This document shows, piece after piece, positions 2,846 through 5,397 of a DNA stretch of 5,397 nucleotides (its first letter is position 1; each line of letters begins with the position of its first letter). Source of the stretch: Propionibacteriaceae bacterium (GTDB taxonomy: Bacteria; Actinomycetota; Actinomycetes; Propionibacteriales; Propionibacteriaceae); NCBI GenBank assembly GCA_003451975.1, contig DMIX01000253.1:1-5397 (forward strand), given 5' to 3'. A program made the position numbers and the translations under genes. Under the pieces are notes generated by a model, which was given only the letters and a program-made list of their open reading frames with translations, ran no database searches and was not told the DNA's origin.

Positions 2846-5397
2846 TCAGTGGGCCGCGTCATGCCAGGACCGGCCCACGCCGACCGACACCACCAGCGGC
2901 ACGGTCATCTCGATGGCGTGCCCCATGTGTTCACGCACCATCGTTTCCAGTTCTTCCCGCTCACCGGGTGCCACCTCGAACACCAGTTCGTCGTGGACCT
3001 GCAACAACATGCGACTGCGCAGACCCTGCGCCTGCAACGCGTCGGCGACCTTCAACATGGCGACCTTGATGATGTCGGCGGCCGATCCCTGGATCGGTGC
3101 ATTCAAGGCAGCCCGCTCGGCCATCTCGCGGCGCTGCCGGTTGGAGGAGTTCAGATCGGGTAGGTAGCGACGCCGACCCAACACGGTCTGGGTGTAACCG
3201 GTCTTGCGCGCCTCGGCGACGATCTCGAGAAGATAGTCACGGACGTGGCCGAATCGCTCGAAGTATTCGCTCATCAGCCCCCGGGCCTCAGAGACCTCCA
3301 CCTTGAGCTGCTGGCTCAAGCCGTAGGCACTCAGACCGTAGGCCAGGCCGTAATTCATCGCCTTAATGCGGGCCCGCTGGGCCGGAGTCACCTGATTGGC
3401 CGGCACCGCGAAAACCCGCGCGGCCATCATGGTGTGAAAGTCCTGGCCGCTGGCGAAGGCTTCGATCAGGCCTGCGTCGGCGGACTGATCGGCCATGATC
3501 CGCATCTCGATCTGCGAATAGTCGGCCGTGAGTAGTGTTTCGTAGCCGTCGGCGACGACGAAGGCTTCGCGAATGCGTCGACCGTCCTCGGTTCGGATCG
3601 GAATGTTCTGCAGGTTCGGATCGGTGGAGGACAACCGGCCGGTGGCGGCGATGGTCTGCAGGTAGGTGGTGTGGATTCGGCCGTCATCGGCGATGGACTT
3701 CTGCAGGCCCTCGACCGTCTGGCGCAGCCTTATCTGGTCGCGATAGCGCAGCAGGTGCGCCAGGAAGGGATGTTCAGTACTGGCGTACAGCGCTTCCAGA
3801 GACTCCGCGTCGGTGGTGTAGCCGGTCTGGGTGCGCCGGGTCTTCGGCATCCCCAACTCGTCGAACAGCACTCCTTGCAGTTGCTTGGGCGAACCGAGGT
3901 TCACCCCGTGACCGAGCACGGCGTGGGCGTCGGACTCGGCGGCGGTCACGGCGGTATCGAAAGCCTGGTGCAGCCGGGCGAGGTGGTCGGCATCGACCGC
4001 GATCCCGGTCCGCTCCATGCCTGCCAGGCAGCCGGTCAGCGGCAACTCCACGGTGCGCAGCAGCTCGGCCACGCCCTGGGCGTTCAGTTCAGTGTCCATC
4101 GCGGCGGCCAGATCGATCAGGGCTCGAGCGCGCACCATTGCATCGGTGCCGGTCTGATCGGAGTCGAAGTCGAAGGCGGCCTGATCACTGGCCTCGGCTC
4201 CGGTGGCAGCACCGGTGAGGTCGCGGTGGAGGTAATGCCCACACAGATCAGCCAGATCGTAGACCCGCTGATCAGGACGCAACAGATACCCGGCCAGGTG
4301 GGTGTCACTCATCAGCCCGTTGAGCTGCCAGCCGCGTTCCCACAGGGCCAACATCGGCCCTTTGGCGTCGTGCATGACCTTGGCAGCGTTGCCGTCGGCC
4401 AGCCAATCGGCCAAGGCCTGATCATCGGCGACCGACAGCTGCGTCACGTCGATCCAGGCGGCAGCACCGTCAGCAGCGCCCAGAGCCACACCCGACACAT
4501 CACCACTACCGGCGCGCCAGCGTCCCGTGACGTCCAGCCCAACCACGGCTCCGTCGGCGTGGTCACTCAGCCAGGCAGCGACCTGCCCGGGCGCCAAGAC
4601 TGCGGCGTCCACCTCGAAACCGGCGGGGTCGGTGACTTCGGCACGCGGCAAGGACTCAGCCAGTCGCTCCTTCAGTACCCGGAATTCGAGCTGATCGAAG
4701 ACCGCCCGCACCTGCTCGGGGTCCCAATCGCGCCGCGCCAGATCCGCCACCGCCACCGGCAGGTCGAGATCGGCCACCAAGGCGTTGAGTTCGCGGTTGC
4801 GCTTCACGTCGTCGAGGTGCTCGCGGAAGGAGTCGCCGACCTTGCCGGTGACATCGTCGGCATGACGGAGCAGGTTCTCCAGACCGTCGTACTGCTGCAA
4901 CCACTTGGCCGCCGTCTTGGGACCCACCCCGGGAACTCCGGGGAGATTGTCACTGCTCTCCCCCACCAGCGCAGCTAGCTCCGGGTAACGCGTCGGTGCC
5001 ACCAGGTATTTCTCGCTGACCGCCTGCGGGGTCAATCGCGCCAGATCCGAGACTCCCTTCTTCGGATACAGCACGGTGACCTGGTCGGTCACCAGTTGCA
5101 GGGTGTCGCGGTCACCGGTACAGATCAACACCTGCTGGCCAGCGGCGCTAGCCCGCCGCGCGAGGGTCGCGATGATGTCGTCAGCCTCGTAGCCGGGCAG
5201 TTCTACATGGACGATGTTCAAGGCGTCCAGCACCTGCTTGATCACGTCTACCTGGCCGCGGAACTCCTCCGGAGAGGCGGCGCGAGTGCCCTTGTAGTCC
5301 GGATAGCGATCGGTTCGGAAAGTGTGACGCGATACGTCGAAGGCGACGGCCAGATGGGTGGGGCGCTCATCGCGCAACACGTTGATCAGCATCGAAG
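2846..5397 (-). CDS. polA: DNA polymerase I, N-terminus cut by the window edge
   Basis: The frame runs from the right edge to TGA at 2848-2846. Numbering from the first visible Met (5392), which is internal, 848 residues are seen and roughly 45-55 are missing, including the ligand equivalent to E. coli D13. PolA fills gaps and removes RNA primers in lagging-strand synthesis and repair. Residues 1-250 are the 5' nuclease: D19, E69-D71-D72 (YEADD), D94/D96 (TGDRD), GESSDN at 144-149 and a helix-hairpin-helix (PGVPGVGPKTAAKWL). Residues 255-435 are the 3'-5' exonuclease fold but degenerate: motif I is LDVTG in place of DTET, and KVMHDAKGP replaces the KYD motif, so proofreading is unlikely. Residues 440-848 are the polymerase: motif A ADYSQIEMR (D624), O helix R673, K677, Y681, Y685, then Q768, and motif C QVHDELVFEV (H800, D801, E802). 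These match E. coli D705, R754, K758, F762, Y766, Q849 and D882 at a constant offset of 81. It converges on the cap-like gene with 15 bp between. Confidence 0.98.
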   Translation of the reverse strand, partial: SMLINVLRDERPTHLAVAFDVSRHTFRTDRYPDYKGTRAASPEEFRGQVDVIKQVLDALNIVHVELPGYEADDIIATLARRASAAGQQVLICTGDRDTLQLVTDQVTVLYPKKGVSDLARLTPQAVSEKYLVAPTRYPELAALVGESSDNLPGVPGVGPKTAAKWLQQYDGLENLLRHADDVTGKVGDSFREHLDDVKRNRELNALVADLDLPVAVADLARRDWDPEQVRAVFDQLEFRVLKERLAESLPRAEVTDPAGFEVDAAVLAPGQVAAWLSDHADGAVVGLDVTGRWRAGSGDVSGVALGAADGAAAWIDVTQLSVADDQALADWLADGNAAKVMHDAKGPMLALWERGWQLNGLMSDTHLAGYLLRPDQRVYDLADLCGHYLHRDLTGAATGAEASDQAAFDFDSDQTGTDAMVRARALIDLAAAMDTELNAQGVAELLRTVELPLTGCLAGMERTGIAVDADHLARLHQAFDTAVTAAESDAHAVLGHGVNLGSPKQLQGVLFDELGMPKTRRTQTGYTTDAESLEALYASTEHPFLAHLLRYRDQIRLRQTVEGLQKSIADDGRIHTTYLQTIAATGRLSSTDPNLQNIPIRTEDGRRIREAFVVADGYETLLTADYSQIEMRIMADQSADAGLIEAFASGQDFHTMMAARVFAVPANQVTPAQRARIKAMNYGLAYGLSAYGLSQQLKVEVSEARGLMSEYFERFGHVRDYLLEIVAEARKTGYTQTVLGRRRYLPDLNSSNRQRREMAERAALNAPIQGSAADIIKVAMLKVADALQAQGLRSRMLLQVHDELVFEVAPGEREELETMVREHMGHAIEMTVPLVVSVGVGRSWHDAAH

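Noticed and set aside
2830..2857. A possible bidirectional terminator between the convergent genes
   Set aside because: Only a 6-bp stem with a 16-nt loop is present, partly inside the polA end and containing a palindromic GCGGCCGC that inflates the apparent symmetry. It is too weak to annotate.
3671..4978. A 435-codon open frame on the plus strand opposite polA
   Set aside because: It is an antisense shadow in GC-rich DNA with no start signals; the minus strand carries all the PolA motifs.
1..5397. A search for a mobile element, CRISPR array, toxin-antitoxin pair or other novel system
   Set aside because: No transposase, integrase, spaced direct repeats, terminal inverted repeats, tRNA or small gene pair is visible. 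Nearly all of the window is accounted for by core genes and short control regions.

Overview
The window looks like ordinary, GC-rich actinobacterial housekeeping DNA. The evidence is a four-S1-domain RpsA with the long acidic tail typical of Actinobacteria, a DNA polymerase I with a tyrosine in the O helix as in Mycobacterium, and a stand-alone maltokinase-cap-like protein of a kind I know from Actinobacteria. A member of Propionibacteriales or a relative is plausible, but that placement is inference.

Layout from left to right: (1) positions 1-444, minus strand, the N-terminal part of an unrecognised protein that starts with TTG and has one hydrophobic, Tat-like segment; it runs off the left edge. 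(2) 445-565, a short intergenic stretch holding a very strong hairpin terminator for rpsA (517-550) and then a candidate promoter and a good ribosome binding site for the TTG gene. (3) 566-2023, minus strand, rpsA (ribosomal protein S1), complete. (4) 2024-2257, a divergent control region: a good sigma70-type promoter for rpsA with a predicted leader of about 144 nt, and the start signals of a plus-strand gene. The two sides share an exact 9-bp inverted repeat, TAGGCTGTG. (5) 2258-2830, plus strand, a 190-residue maltokinase N-terminal-cap-like protein without a kinase domain. (6) 2846-5397, minus strand, polA (DNA polymerase I), complete at its C-terminus and cut at its N-terminus by the window edge. 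It converges on the cap-like gene with 15 bp between them.

The genes are not an obvious functional pathway. polA and rpsA are known neighbours in Actinobacteria (for example M. tuberculosis Rv1629-Rv1630). In M. tuberculosis coaE follows rpsA; here a terminator and an unrelated membrane or exported protein follow, so rpsA appears to be transcribed alone. I found no mobile element, CRISPR array, tRNA, rRNA or defence system. The points most worth a second look are the rpsA leader with its possible hairpin and short upstream ORF, the mirrored divergent promoters, the unidentified exported protein, and the active-site signature of PolA.
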